Assembly: GCA_937925095.1 (NCBI GenBank)
Contig: CALEXX010000045.1
Coordinates: forward strand, 32,998-96,997
Reading direction: 5' to 3'
DNA: 64,000 bases
DNA from: an uncultured Leptotrichia sp.
GTDB lineage: Bacteria; Fusobacteriota; Fusobacteriia; Fusobacteriales; Leptotrichiaceae
This document shows positions 16,106 through 24,949 of this stretch, piece after piece. The translations under genes and the position numbers were made by a program. Under the pieces are notes generated by a model. That model was not told the origin of the DNA. It did no database searches and saw only the letters and a list, made by a program, of their open reading frames with translations. Numbering within the stretch: position 1 is the first letter of the stretch; each line of letters begins with the position of its first letter.

Positions 16106-18721
16106 TTAATGTTCCCCGTCAAAATATGATACTTCATTTAAATTATCCTCATATGGAAAATACTGTCTTTTTCCCAGATATAACTGGTCATTCTTCCTTT
16201 GAACAGGGCATACAAAAAATCCCCAGTTATTCATATCTGTATAAATAAAAAATCTTACTGTGTCATTTTGTATTGTATCTGTATCATTTTGTGTTATTAT
16301 TCCTTCAAATTTTGGCATTATTTCTTCTGCATCCTCTTCTACATAGTCTGATTCATTTTTATAAATCATTTCTTTTTTCAGCTCATCTTCAGCATTATGC
16401 AAATATATCTTAAGTTCCATCGCTGATATTGATTTATCTATATATCCCACAAGAATATCTGCCTTTCTTGAAGTCTGTAATATTACAAATTTTTCTCCAT
16501 TATATTTTTCCACTTTCACTGAATAAGGCACTAAAGGAACTTCATTTTCAATATTAACGTCCATATGGCCAAATCTCTTATAATCAAGATATTTTATAGC
16601 TCCGTCAAGACAGTTAAGTTTCAGTTCATAGTCATCCCTATGGCTTAACTCCTTGTATTCTATCATTTTTCCTGGAACGAATTCCTTCAGTACTTCCTGA
16701 AAGGTGTTTATCTTCGTAGATTGACCGCTCAATTTTATTAAAGAATATTCAAATAACAGTCCTTCATTATAATAGGTATTCAAAAATTTTCTTAACATTC
16801 CATATATATCTGATTTTACAATTTTTTCTATTTCCTTTATTGTAAATACTTCTTCAGGATAATCTGTTACTGTCCTAAAAATTCCTTTCTGCACTATATG
16901 TAATTTCCATGATTTTAACTGGGTTATATGCAAGTCATTTACTTTTTCATATATTTTAGGTACATCAAATTTTGTCCTCAATCTGCTGTCTACTGTAAAA
17001 AATTCCTTTTTCATATTTTCAGCCGCTTCCCATAACATATAGAAATTATTTCTTATTTTTCTATATTCTTCACTCATTTTATTCTCAAATTTTGCAAATC
17101 TTGTCGGTATAATTTTTTCACATTTTTCATATTCCTCATCCATTTTTTCGAATATTTTTTCTGTCCCGTATTCATCAATAACTTTATAAATCATATCATT
17201 ATCATATTTTATAAGTTCATCTATGGGTACTGTCCTATTTTCAGAGTACTTAGCTGCAAAAATTATTTTCAGATATTGCATTATTCTATATGTAAGATTA
17301 TTCCCTCCAAAATTTTCATCACCATTTTCAAAACTTGTTTTTATATCGAGATGATAGGATATCCTTCCATTTTCTATCTTATATTTACACGCGGCAAGAT
17401 CTGTGGTTCCTCCACCACAGTCTATTATTAGTGCACTATATTCTCTATTTTCACTATATTTTCCTTTTTTTATCTGATTTTCTATTGTATTATAAAGCAC
17501 TGCAATTGCTTCATCCATAGCATTTTTCCTTATTATTTCATATTCATATACTTTTTCTCCTCCTGTCTCCTTTGTAAAAATTTCCTGAAACATATCAAGA
17601 AACTGCTCCTTAAGTCTTACAGGACTTGAAGCATGAATTTTTTTAAATTTGCATTTAAAAGTATATTCTGCCCTCTCCACTACATATTTTAAATATGCCT
17701 TTATTATTTCCTTTCTTTTTACATATGCCGTATTTCCAAATCCGTCAACAATTTTTTCTTCATCTTCATGATTATGAACCCATCTCTTAAGACCATAAAA
17801 AAGTGTCCCATTTACTATATAATCATTCATTTCAAGTTTTCTCACTACATCATATCCAAATGAATATTTTATATTTTCTGAATTACTGCAGTCATCTACA
17901 TAAGCCAGTGTAGGAATTATTTCCCTGCTGTTTCTTTCTCCATCATTAAACTTCACATAGTTTATTTCATTTAATTTTATACTGCCATTTAATATATCAT
18001 TTGTAGGAAGATTTTTTACATAGTTGCTATCCAGATATGCTCCCAATGCTGTATTTGTTGTTCCAAAATCTATACATAAAACTGTACTTGTTTCTTCAAG
18101 TTCCCTTACTTCAAAATTTTCAATATCAACTTTATAATAATCAAGTTTATATGGATATGTAGGTAATTCATTCTCATTTTTTATATTATAAAATTTATTT
18201 ATGAATTTTAATTCAGGCTCCTTAAAAAACAATAGTGAAAATTTATTATTTTTCAAATTTTCCACTCTGAAAAATTTCTTATCAGACACTAAATAATAAG
18301 AATCTTTAGATTGTAAATCCTTTTCAAGCTGAAAAATACCGCATAAATAATTATTTGCATTCACTAGGAAAGCATTTGCACTGCTTATATAATCAGGAAG
18401 TATTATTTTATAATTATCTTCTCTTGTCAAATTCAGTTCCTTATACATTATTATTTTATGAGGTATTTTTATTTTATTTTCGTGATGTATTCTTGTATGT
18501 AGCTTGTCGTCAAACAAAGCCTGCAAATACGACAATCCATTTTCATTATAAATATTAATACAGTAATCAGGTTTTGCCCCTCTGTATTTTAAAAGTATAT
18601 TTATCAAATCTTCCCTGTCAGGAGTATCAGCATATGCCTCTACAAGTTTTTCATCCTTTGCAATCTGGTACATTTCATAATATGATTTTCTTCTCAGTTC
18701 TTCTTCATAAAAAAGTCTCAT
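16106..18721 (-). CDS. Large Hsp70-like ATPase with N-terminal extension
   Basis: An 871-residue protein with an actin/Hsp70-type ATPase core starting near residue 215. Phosphate 1 is VLCIDFGTTNTALGAYLD, phosphate 2 is ALIIDCGGGTTDLAACKY and the adenosine-site region is LIKLSGQSTKINTF. No standard DnaK peptide-binding domain or EEVD-like tail is seen. The first 210 residues are extra; their start (YEMYQIAKDEKLVEAYADTP) resembles a SAP/HeH-like helix-extended-helix. Hsp70 proteins work with J-domain partners, and a J-protein is encoded in the same operon. It follows the kinase gene by 15 bases. A role in folding or disassembling the operon's structural proteins is an inference. Confidence 0.85.
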   Translation of the reverse strand: MRLFYEEELRRKSYYEMYQIAKDEKLVEAYADTPDREDLINILLKYRGAKPDYCINIYNENGLSYLQALFDDKLHTRIHHENKIKIPHKIIMYKELNLTREDNYKIILPDYISSANAFLVNANNYLCGIFQLEKDLQSKDSYYLVSDKKFFRVENLKNNKFSLLFFKEPELKFINKFYNIKNENELPTYPYKLDYYKVDIENFEVRELEETSTVLCIDFGTTNTALGAYLDSNYVKNLPTNDILNGSIKLNEINYVKFNDGERNSREIIPTLAYVDDCSNSENIKYSFGYDVVRKLEMNDYIVNGTLFYGLKRWVHNHEDEEKIVDGFGNTAYVKRKEIIKAYLKYVVERAEYTFKCKFKKIHASSPVRLKEQFLDMFQEIFTKETGGEKVYEYEIIRKNAMDEAIAVLYNTIENQIKKGKYSENREYSALIIDCGGGTTDLAACKYKIENGRISYHLDIKTSFENGDENFGGNNLTYRIMQYLKIIFAAKYSENRTVPIDELIKYDNDMIYKVIDEYGTEKIFEKMDEEYEKCEKIIPTRFAKFENKMSEEYRKIRNNFYMLWEAAENMKKEFFTVDSRLRTKFDVPKIYEKVNDLHITQLKSWKLHIVQKGIFRTVTDYPEEVFTIKEIEKIVKSDIYGMLRKFLNTYYNEGLLFEYSLIKLSGQSTKINTFQEVLKEFVPGKMIEYKELSHRDDYELKLNCLDGAIKYLDYKRFGHMDVNIENEVPLVPYSVKVEKYNGEKFVILQTSRKADILVGYIDKSISAMELKIYLHNAEDELKKEMIYKNESDYVEEDAEEIMPKFEGIITQNDTDTIQNDTVRFFIYTDMNNWGFFVCPVQRKNDQLYLGKRQYFPYEDNLNEVSYFDGEH

Positions 18722-18736
18722 TTTCCCCCCTAATTT

Positions 18737-19573
18737 TTAATTTATTAGTTCTTTCTCCATTTCTTCTATATCCCCGTATCTGTTACTTATTTCCATATTC
18801 ATTCCCTTTTCAATTACCCTTCTTATCTTCTTACTTACATAGTCTTTATAAATCAGTTCAGGATAATAAAACCTTTCCAATGAATCCATAGGTCTATATT
18901 TATTCAGCATAAAATATAGTAATGCACACAAACTGTATACATCTGTTCTTTTATCAGTTTCCGCTTTTTGTGAATACATTTCAAGTGGTGAATAGCCAGG
19001 AGTCCATTTTAAACATCCTCTATTTTCCTCACTTAAGTTTTTACTTGAGCCAAAATCTATTATTTTTATGTTGTTACTAACATCCACTATTATATTTGAA
19101 GGCTTTAAATCCCTATGTACTACATTTTTCCCGTGTATTTTTTTTAATGCTTTTATGATTTTTAAAAATATTCCCAAAATTTCCTCTTCAGTCAGTTCAT
19201 TTTCTAAAATATACCGCTTCAGGCTTGAACCTTTACAATATTCCAGAAGCATATATTCTGTATTATTTTCCTTAAAATAATCTATCAGCTTCACTATATT
19301 TTCGTCATTAAATTTCCTTATTAATTCTGCTTCCTTCCTGAAATCATTTTTTATCATTTTAAATTTACTTTTATATTTTTCTGTAAACACTTTGTTATCC
19401 TCGTCTCTTATAACAATATTTACAGGAAAACATTCCTTTACAATATATTTTCTGTTATTATATAACACCATATAAATATTGGAAAAATTACTTTCAGCTA
19501 TATGTTTTATTATCCTATATTTATTTTTCAATTTATAATTTAATGGTAACCTGTTCAATTTTATCCTTTCCAT
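18737..19573 (-). CDS. Soluble Ser/Thr protein kinase
   Basis: A 278-residue Hanks-type kinase made of the catalytic domain only, without a membrane span or PASTA repeats. Conserved parts are the ATP-anchoring Lys (YIVKECFP), the alpha-C Glu (FRKEAELIRKF), the catalytic loop VVHRDLKPSNIIVD, DFG as IDFGSS, and the GYSPLEMY substrate loop. The glycine-rich loop is abnormal: IAESNFSNIYMV has no glycine where G-x-G-x-x-G is expected. It lies between a PP2C-like gene and the Hsp70-like gene with gaps of 12 and 15 bases. Likely substrates are proteins of this operon that the two FHA proteins would then bind (inference). Confidence 0.9.
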   Translation of the reverse strand: MERIKLNRLPLNYKLKNKYRIIKHIAESNFSNIYMVLYNNRKYIVKECFPVNIVIRDEDNKVFTEKYKSKFKMIKNDFRKEAELIRKFNDENIVKLIDYFKENNTEYMLLEYCKGSSLKRYILENELTEEEILGIFLKIIKALKKIHGKNVVHRDLKPSNIIVDVSNNIKIIDFGSSKNLSEENRGCLKWTPGYSPLEMYSQKAETDKRTDVYSLCALLYFMLNKYRPMDSLERFYYPELIYKDYVSKKIRRVIEKGMNMEISNRYGDIEEMEKELIN

Positions 19574-19585
19574 TTCTGAATATTT

Positions 19586-20704
19586 TTACAACTGTTCTTT
19601 TTCCATCTTTTTATTTCCATTACTGTCTCTTCCTAATATCTCCCAATTTTTCTGAATTTCCTTTTCCAGACTTTCTATATTTAAATTTCTTTTTATCTTT
19701 CTATTTTTTATTTTTTTCCCGGAATTTTTACTAATATTTTTCTGACCTTTATTTTTAACTATTTCTATATCATTATTTTCTTCTATTTTATCTATTTCTT
19801 CCACATCTATATTTTCAGAAGAATTCTCTATATCTATTTTTTCTGTCTCTAAGCTATTTTCTAGTTTTAGAAGTTTTCTTTCATGTAATTTTATTGGAGT
19901 AATCTCTGTAATTTCTAAATTAGTTTTTATACTTCCTATTTTTTCAGAATCTGTTATCTGTTTTCCTGTAGCCATAAAAAAGAATAGAAATATCATCATT
20001 ACCATTAAAAAGCCTAATGGATTTCTATACTCTCCATTTCTATACCTGTCATACGAAATTGATATCTCTTCATCTTTTAAATTTTCTACAAAAATTGATA
20101 AAAAAGGAATAACTGATTTTTTATCTTTTTCTTCCTTTTTTATCTTCAATGATAGAGTTTCTTCAACAGTTTTTCTATCTTTAAAGTTTTCCAGCATTTC
20201 ACAAATTTCATATTCATCTATCAGTTCCCAGAACATTTCTGTTCCTATAAGAATATAATCATTTTCTTTTAGAATAACTTCCTTTATTTTATCTCCATCT
20301 AATTCTTCAAATATTTTATTTTCTCTGAATATTTTTAACTTATTTCTTCCTACATTACCTGCTATCAGTTTATTTTCTTCTATCATAACAGTTAAAATTG
20401 ATATATTTCCCAGCTCATTCCTATTTTCAGACATATTTTTCCATAATTCCTTTATAGCTTCATTTAAAAATCTGTTTGTATTTTCTACTGAAAAACTGTC
20501 ATTTTTTAAATATTCCTCCACTACTTTTACTACTGCTATTTTAGCTAAATTCTTTTTTAAAGAATCAACTCTTGACATGCACCACAGCCCCTTATTCCTA
20601 TTTGGAAGAAAAGCTGAAAAAGTATTTTTTTCAGCCATTCTCTCATATTCTTCAAAAAAGAAGGTGGTGTACTTATTTTCCTTTTCCACAAATTTTCCTC
20701 CCAA
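19586..20704 (-). CDS. Degenerate PP2C-like membrane protein (likely pseudophosphatase)
   Basis: A 372-residue protein with an N-terminal domain shaped like PP2C, a membrane span at about residues 228-248 (GFLMVMMIFLFFFMATG) and a charged C-terminal tail. The PP2C scaffold shows in GLWCMSRVDSLKKNLAKIA, NISILTVMIEENKLIAGNVG and DYILIGTEMFWELIDEY. The metal-binding Asp residues expected at VADG, GDSR and TDG are replaced (by SRVD, GRNK and GTEM). Catalysis is therefore unlikely; a regulatory or scaffolding role is more likely. It sits 9 bases behind the larger PP2C gene. The family assignment rests on pattern, so a threading search would be useful. Confidence 0.65.
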   Translation of the reverse strand: MGGKFVEKENKYTTFFFEEYERMAEKNTFSAFLPNRNKGLWCMSRVDSLKKNLAKIAVVKVVEEYLKNDSFSVENTNRFLNEAIKELWKNMSENRNELGNISILTVMIEENKLIAGNVGRNKLKIFRENKIFEELDGDKIKEVILKENDYILIGTEMFWELIDEYEICEMLENFKDRKTVEETLSLKIKKEEKDKKSVIPFLSIFVENLKDEEISISYDRYRNGEYRNPLGFLMVMMIFLFFFMATGKQITDSEKIGSIKTNLEITEITPIKLHERKLLKLENSLETEKIDIENSSENIDVEEIDKIEENNDIEIVKNKGQKNISKNSGKKIKNRKIKRNLNIESLEKEIQKNWEILGRDSNGNKKMEKEQL

Positions 20705-20713
20705 TTTTTATTC

Positions 20714-23020
20714 CTATTTCCAAAACTGCCACCATTTTTTATTAGTTTTTTTCTGTATTTTCTTTAATTTCTTATCTATTCTCTGTTCATCTTCTATCTT
20801 TACATCTGTTAATTTTATATTTTCTTTAGCCTGTTCGTATTTTTTCTCAGCTTCTTTCCAGTTTTTATTTTTTGATTCCTTATCTCCTTCTTCTTCATAC
20901 AGGAAGACTTCCGATTTTTTTATTTTTCTCTCTAAATATTCCAGTTTTAGCTGGTTATTAAAATTTCCTTCATTTTTTAAAGATTCAAAAATTCTCTTTG
21001 CTTCTTCATATTTTGAAATACTTTCTGAATACCTTTTCAGAACATACATTTGATCTCCCTGTATTTCGAAATTAGTTCCACTTTCAATATCTCTTGATAT
21101 TTTTTCCCTCTTTATTTTTTCCTGCTCTATTTCTTCTTCTTTTAACTGAATTTCCAGTTTTGACTGTTCCGACTGCTGAATAAGCTCTTTTTCCTTTTCA
21201 CTTTCATATTTTATAAACTCCTGTGTCTGGTTTATAAATTTATCTACATTATTCACATTGTTACTGTCTTTAAGTTCCTGATACATTGTCCTTGCCTTCG
21301 TCAAAAGTGTCAAAGCTTCTGAAGGATTATTTGCTGTTATCTGGTTTAAACCTTCCTGTACCATATTATTTGCTGTCTGTAATTTTGCCATCTGTCTTGA
21401 ATTTAGTTCCTGTATTTTAGTATCTATTTCCTGGCTCTTTACAGTATCTCCAAGAATCTGATAAGTTTCCCTTGCCTGATAGTAAGCTTCCCTTGACATA
21501 TCTACATCTGAATGCGACAGTACATCACCCCTGTTTTCAGCTAACAAGGCCCCATTATATGACTGTTTTTCCTTGTCATTTATTTCCCTTATTTTTTCTT
21601 CCATACTTGAAACATAATCTGCTCTTCCATTTGCTAAATATATATCTGAAGCCATTTTATAGTTTTCTTTAGCCAAATTATAATTTCCTGAAGTAAAGGC
21701 TGTATCACCTGTTATTTCTAAGTTTTTGGCTTCCTTTAACTTCGAAGTTGCTTCTATCCTGCTATTTATTTCAGAAAGAACTTCTTCTGTATTTACTTCA
21801 TCCCTCTTATATGTATTCTGTTCAAGACTATATTTTGCTTCCTGATATTTTTTTGATGCTTCTTCGTAATTTCCACTATTAAAAAGTTCATTTCCCTCTC
21901 TTATATCGCTAAAAACCTTCTTTAATTTTTCTGTATCCTTTATCTTACTTTTTGTTTCTTCTATTTTTTTATCCATTTCTTTTCTTCGTGCATCTGCATT
22001 TAAGAAAAATCCTATTATCCCTCTGCTTTTAGGTTTTAATTTCTCATATTCTCCTATGACCAGCTCCAGCTCCTTTACCGAATTTTCAAAATTTTTCTTT
22101 ATAAGTTCTTCTTCCGCCTGCTGTTCATAAACTGTCACTTTATTCATAATATCTTTTCGTTTCTTTACTTGCCATAATGTTAAAGTTAAAATTATTAAAA
22201 TACTTGCTATTGCCACTACCACAATTTTTATAAAAAATTTTCTATTATTTTTTTCTATTGGTAAAGGTTCCGCAACAGCTTCTATCCCCACTGCAGCAAA
22301 AGTATAGTTTTCCACATTATCCCTTAAAGTTGCCATAACTTTTTTTTCAAGGGAAATCAACCATTTTTTACCTTCATCATATCTCGAAAGCTCCACTTCC
22401 ATTTCTTTTTCATCAATATTTTCCCAAAAACCTATTGTTGTAAGGCAAAAAGTGTCCTTTTCCTGTAATATTACAGGAGTTTTCAGTATATTAGGTTTTA
22501 TTTCCCCATAATCCCCTATTGCCTGAAGTAAATCATTCCTCTGTCTATGATATTTTAAATCTCCTGTATTTAAAGCTTCTTCTTCTACAAGAAGCTGAGC
22601 AACTGTGTCATCACTGCTTTGTGAAATTACATACCCATTCCTTAAATGATAAAATCTCGTATTTCCAATATTTCCATACAGTAATGCATTATAATTGCTT
22701 ATTACAATAAGAAGTGAAGTGTGCATCAATGAATATCTTTCTGTTTCAGTCTGCTTTTCCCTTACTTTCAAGTTTGCATACAACATTATTTCATTAATTA
22801 TTTCCGTATTAAATCCTGGGTGCAGCATAAAATATTCTATTGCGGCTTCCACTGCCAATCTTGCTGCCACATCTGCACCTTCTTCTTCATCAAAACCATC
22901 TGCTACTACCCATATAGCATAATTATCTAACTGGACATACCCAAAATAGTCATTATTTTTATTTTTTGTACCTGCTTCACTGAAAAAAACTGTTGTAAAT
23001 TTTGCTTCATTTTTTCTCAT
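20714..23020 (-). CDS. PP2C-like phosphatase with membrane span and TPR/coiled-coil region
   Basis: A 768-residue protein in three parts. Residues 1-245 form a PP2C-type domain: AGTKNKNNDYFGYV (first Asp), WVVADGFDEEEGADVAARLA (second Asp motif), LLYGNIGNTRFYHLRNGYV and DNVENYTFAAVG. A membrane span follows at about 263-285. The rest is a long helical region with repeated NSGNYEEASKKYQEAK, TSGNYNLAKENYKMAS and KRYSESISKYEEAK units, like TPRs, and coiled coil. Two metal or catalytic positions differ from the consensus (GN instead of GD; TTIG instead of TTDG), so activity may be altered. It probably opposes the kinase encoded downstream. Confidence 0.82.
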   Translation of the reverse strand: MRKNEAKFTTVFFSEAGTKNKNNDYFGYVQLDNYAIWVVADGFDEEEGADVAARLAVEAAIEYFMLHPGFNTEIINEIMLYANLKVREKQTETERYSLMHTSLLIVISNYNALLYGNIGNTRFYHLRNGYVISQSSDDTVAQLLVEEEALNTGDLKYHRQRNDLLQAIGDYGEIKPNILKTPVILQEKDTFCLTTIGFWENIDEKEMEVELSRYDEGKKWLISLEKKVMATLRDNVENYTFAAVGIEAVAEPLPIEKNNRKFFIKIVVVAIASILIILTLTLWQVKKRKDIMNKVTVYEQQAEEELIKKNFENSVKELELVIGEYEKLKPKSRGIIGFFLNADARRKEMDKKIEETKSKIKDTEKLKKVFSDIREGNELFNSGNYEEASKKYQEAKYSLEQNTYKRDEVNTEEVLSEINSRIEATSKLKEAKNLEITGDTAFTSGNYNLAKENYKMASDIYLANGRADYVSSMEEKIREINDKEKQSYNGALLAENRGDVLSHSDVDMSREAYYQARETYQILGDTVKSQEIDTKIQELNSRQMAKLQTANNMVQEGLNQITANNPSEALTLLTKARTMYQELKDSNNVNNVDKFINQTQEFIKYESEKEKELIQQSEQSKLEIQLKEEEIEQEKIKREKISRDIESGTNFEIQGDQMYVLKRYSESISKYEEAKRIFESLKNEGNFNNQLKLEYLERKIKKSEVFLYEEEGDKESKNKNWKEAEKKYEQAKENIKLTDVKIEDEQRIDKKLKKIQKKTNKKWWQFWK

Positions 23021-23043
23021 TTACCCCGCTCCTGTTTCCCCTT

Positions 23044-23589
23044 TTATAATACCTCTTTATTAGATTTTGATTTTTCCTTATTCCAGTCAAAGTTTTCTCC
23101 GCACAAATTCACAAAAATAAACTTGCTTTCTCCTATCTCAATTAAATTATATGCCTTGAGTTCCCTTGTATCATACAACGCTTCATTATCTATGTATATA
23201 AGACCATTCGCCTGACCAGGTGTTATCATAAAAATTCTTTTTTTTGGATTATAGCTTATTGAGCAATGATTTTTCCTTGAAATTGAATTATCCCCTGTCA
23301 GCTGGATATCCATGTCATCTCCTCTGCCAATAAAATTTCTTTCACTGACTATACGGAAATCTTTTCCTTTTTCTGCCCCTTCAATACATGTCAGCCAGCC
23401 AACAACCGGATCAATATTAACATCTTTTGACCAGTAGGCCATCGTTTTATCATCATCTTCCATTTCTTCAACCAGATTTATTTTATCTTCTTTTATTTCA
23501 AGATCCAGTCCTTCAGATTTGCAGTATGGACATGTGGAATATCTAGAAACATCATACATATGTCCATTTTTACATCTATCTAATTTCAT
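23044..23589 (-). CDS. Zinc-ribbon plus FHA-domain protein
   Basis: A 181-residue soluble protein. The N-terminus has a zinc-ribbon-like motif (CKNGHMYDVSRYSTCPYCK). From about residue 63 it has an FHA domain: FIGRGDDMDIQL, ISRKNHCSISY and ANGLIYIDN carry the Gly-Arg, Ser-Arg-x-x-His and Asn-Gly residues that bind phosphothreonine. The family acts as an adaptor that recruits phosphorylated proteins. Its place between the second FHA gene and the phosphatase suggests it reads the phosphorylation set by the kinase. The linker is acidic (EEMEDDDKTMAYW) and contains a Thr that might itself be a phospho-site. Confidence 0.9.
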   Translation of the reverse strand: MKLDRCKNGHMYDVSRYSTCPYCKSEGLDLEIKEDKINLVEEMEDDDKTMAYWSKDVNIDPVVGWLTCIEGAEKGKDFRIVSERNFIGRGDDMDIQLTGDNSISRKNHCSISYNPKKRIFMITPGQANGLIYIDNEALYDTRELKAYNLIEIGESKFIFVNLCGENFDWNKEKSKSNKEVL

Positions 23590-23625
23590 TCTTTTCCCCC
23601 GTTTTACCCTCTTATATTTTATTTA

Positions 23626-24441
23626 TCATTTTAATAATATCTTTGTCGTAGCTAAATATATAATATCTCCTGATTCTACTTTTACTGGTGTATTCTTTTT
23701 AAGCTTAACTTTTCTTTTATCCCTTATTCTCTCAATTCCACTGCCATTCTGTGAACCTAAATCCTCATAATACCAGAGACCATTTACCCTATTTAATATT
23801 CCATGTGCCCTGCTCACAAGGTTTCCATATACAGCTTCCCCAACATCAATATCCACCTTATTTCTAGGAGTTTTTTTTCCTAATAATAAAGAAGTTGCCC
23901 TACCTATTTTCCATACTTTAATATCATAGTCATCACAATTCTTCAATATTATATTTTCCAGCTGATTTTTTTCAAGCTGTTCAATATCTTTAACCTTTTC
24001 TAAAAATACATCATGTTCTTTTGTTCTTTCATTTTTCATTTCCCTTATTTCATTTTCTATCTTTACCTTTTCGTTGAATCTTTCTACAATAAGCAGATAC
24101 AATGTTATTGCTATAAATATAAAAATTGAAACATACATACTTTTTATAGAATATCCCGAAAAGTGAATATATACAAAAGTCATAAATAAAATTATTAAGA
24201 TAATACTGTTTTTTAGATTAAAAAAATTTCTCTTTTTTTTACCTTTTGCTAAAAGTATCCGTTTTTCATATCTTTTAATGCCTCTATTTACCGATATTCC
24301 ATCATTAATTTTATTTTCTGTCATTTCACCTGTTGTTTCTGATCTATTTACCAAATTTCTAAATCTATTTAAATTTCCCCTTCTGATTACAAATCTTCTA
24401 AATAATCTTACTGGATTTAAAAAATACAATATATTTTTCAT
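23626..24441 (-). CDS. Membrane-anchored FHA-domain protein
   Basis: A 271-residue protein. A basic N-terminal segment of about 75 residues is followed by two membrane spans (IILIILFMTFVYIHFSGYS and YVSIFIFIAITLYLLIV, about residues 80-118), a coiled-coil linker and a C-terminal FHA domain. The FHA residues are intact: KIGRATS, NLVSRAHGILN and DLGSQNGSGI. With two spans both ends should lie in the cytoplasm, so the FHA domain would dock phosphothreonine proteins at the membrane. This is the expected design for a membrane platform in a phospho-regulated assembly. Confidence 0.9.
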   Translation of the reverse strand: MKNILYFLNPVRLFRRFVIRRGNLNRFRNLVNRSETTGEMTENKINDGISVNRGIKRYEKRILLAKGKKKRNFFNLKNSIILIILFMTFVYIHFSGYSIKSMYVSIFIFIAITLYLLIVERFNEKVKIENEIREMKNERTKEHDVFLEKVKDIEQLEKNQLENIILKNCDDYDIKVWKIGRATSLLLGKKTPRNKVDIDVGEAVYGNLVSRAHGILNRVNGLWYYEDLGSQNGSGIERIRDKRKVKLKKNTPVKVESGDIIYLATTKILLK

Positions 24442-24464
24442 ATTCCCCCTATTGAATTTTTTAA

Positions 24465-24893
24465 CTATTTCTTTTTCATCTTAAAAAAATCCTCAAAATT
24501 TTTTTCTATATTTTTCTTATACTTTTTTGAATTTTCCTTGTTTATTTTGCTAATATTTTCCATGTTAAATCGTGAATTAAACATATTTTTAATATCATCA
24601 GGCATAAAGGAAAAGCTGCTGGAAGTACTCCTATATTCATTGAAATTTCTTTTTTCCTTTTTATCTGCCTTTATCTTTGACTCTTTTCTTTTTTTATCGT
24701 ATTCTTCTCTTTTTCTGTTATCTGATAATACTTCATATGCTTCAGAAATTTTTCTGAATTTTTCTGAAGCACTTTCACTATCAGGATTTCTGTCTGGATG
24801 ATATTTAAAAGCTAATTTCCTATATTTTGATTTTATTTCATCTATTTTTGAATTCTCTGAAACCCCTAAAATTTCATAATAATCTTCTTTTAT
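24465..24893 (-). CDS. J-domain (DnaJ-like) co-chaperone with ATA start codon
   Basis: A 142-residue protein with a full N-terminal J-domain: [15 protein letters not shown], the HPD motif in [12 protein letters not shown], and [16 protein letters not shown] short, Lys-rich C-terminal part follows, with no zinc-finger or client-binding DnaJ domains. No ATG, GTG or TTG is available: the frame has a TAA at 24897-24899 and the only fitting start is ATA at 24891-24893, 8 bases after a perfect AAAGGAGGT site. This start gives the family's usual M-K-x-D-Y-Y-x-I-L-G opening. It should stimulate the Hsp70-like ATPase of the same operon. Confidence 0.85.
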   Translation of the reverse strand: MKEDYYEILGVSENSKIDEIKSKYRKLAFKYHPDRNPDSESASEKFRKISEAYEVLSDNRKREEYDKKRKESKIKADKKEKRNFNEYRSTSSSFSFMPDDIKNMFNSRFNMENISKINKENSKKYKKNIEKNFEDFFKMKKK

Positions 24894-24949
24894 CCTTTAC
24901 TACCTCCTTTCAAATTTATTTACCCCCTTTTATAAACCTCTTTCACCAA

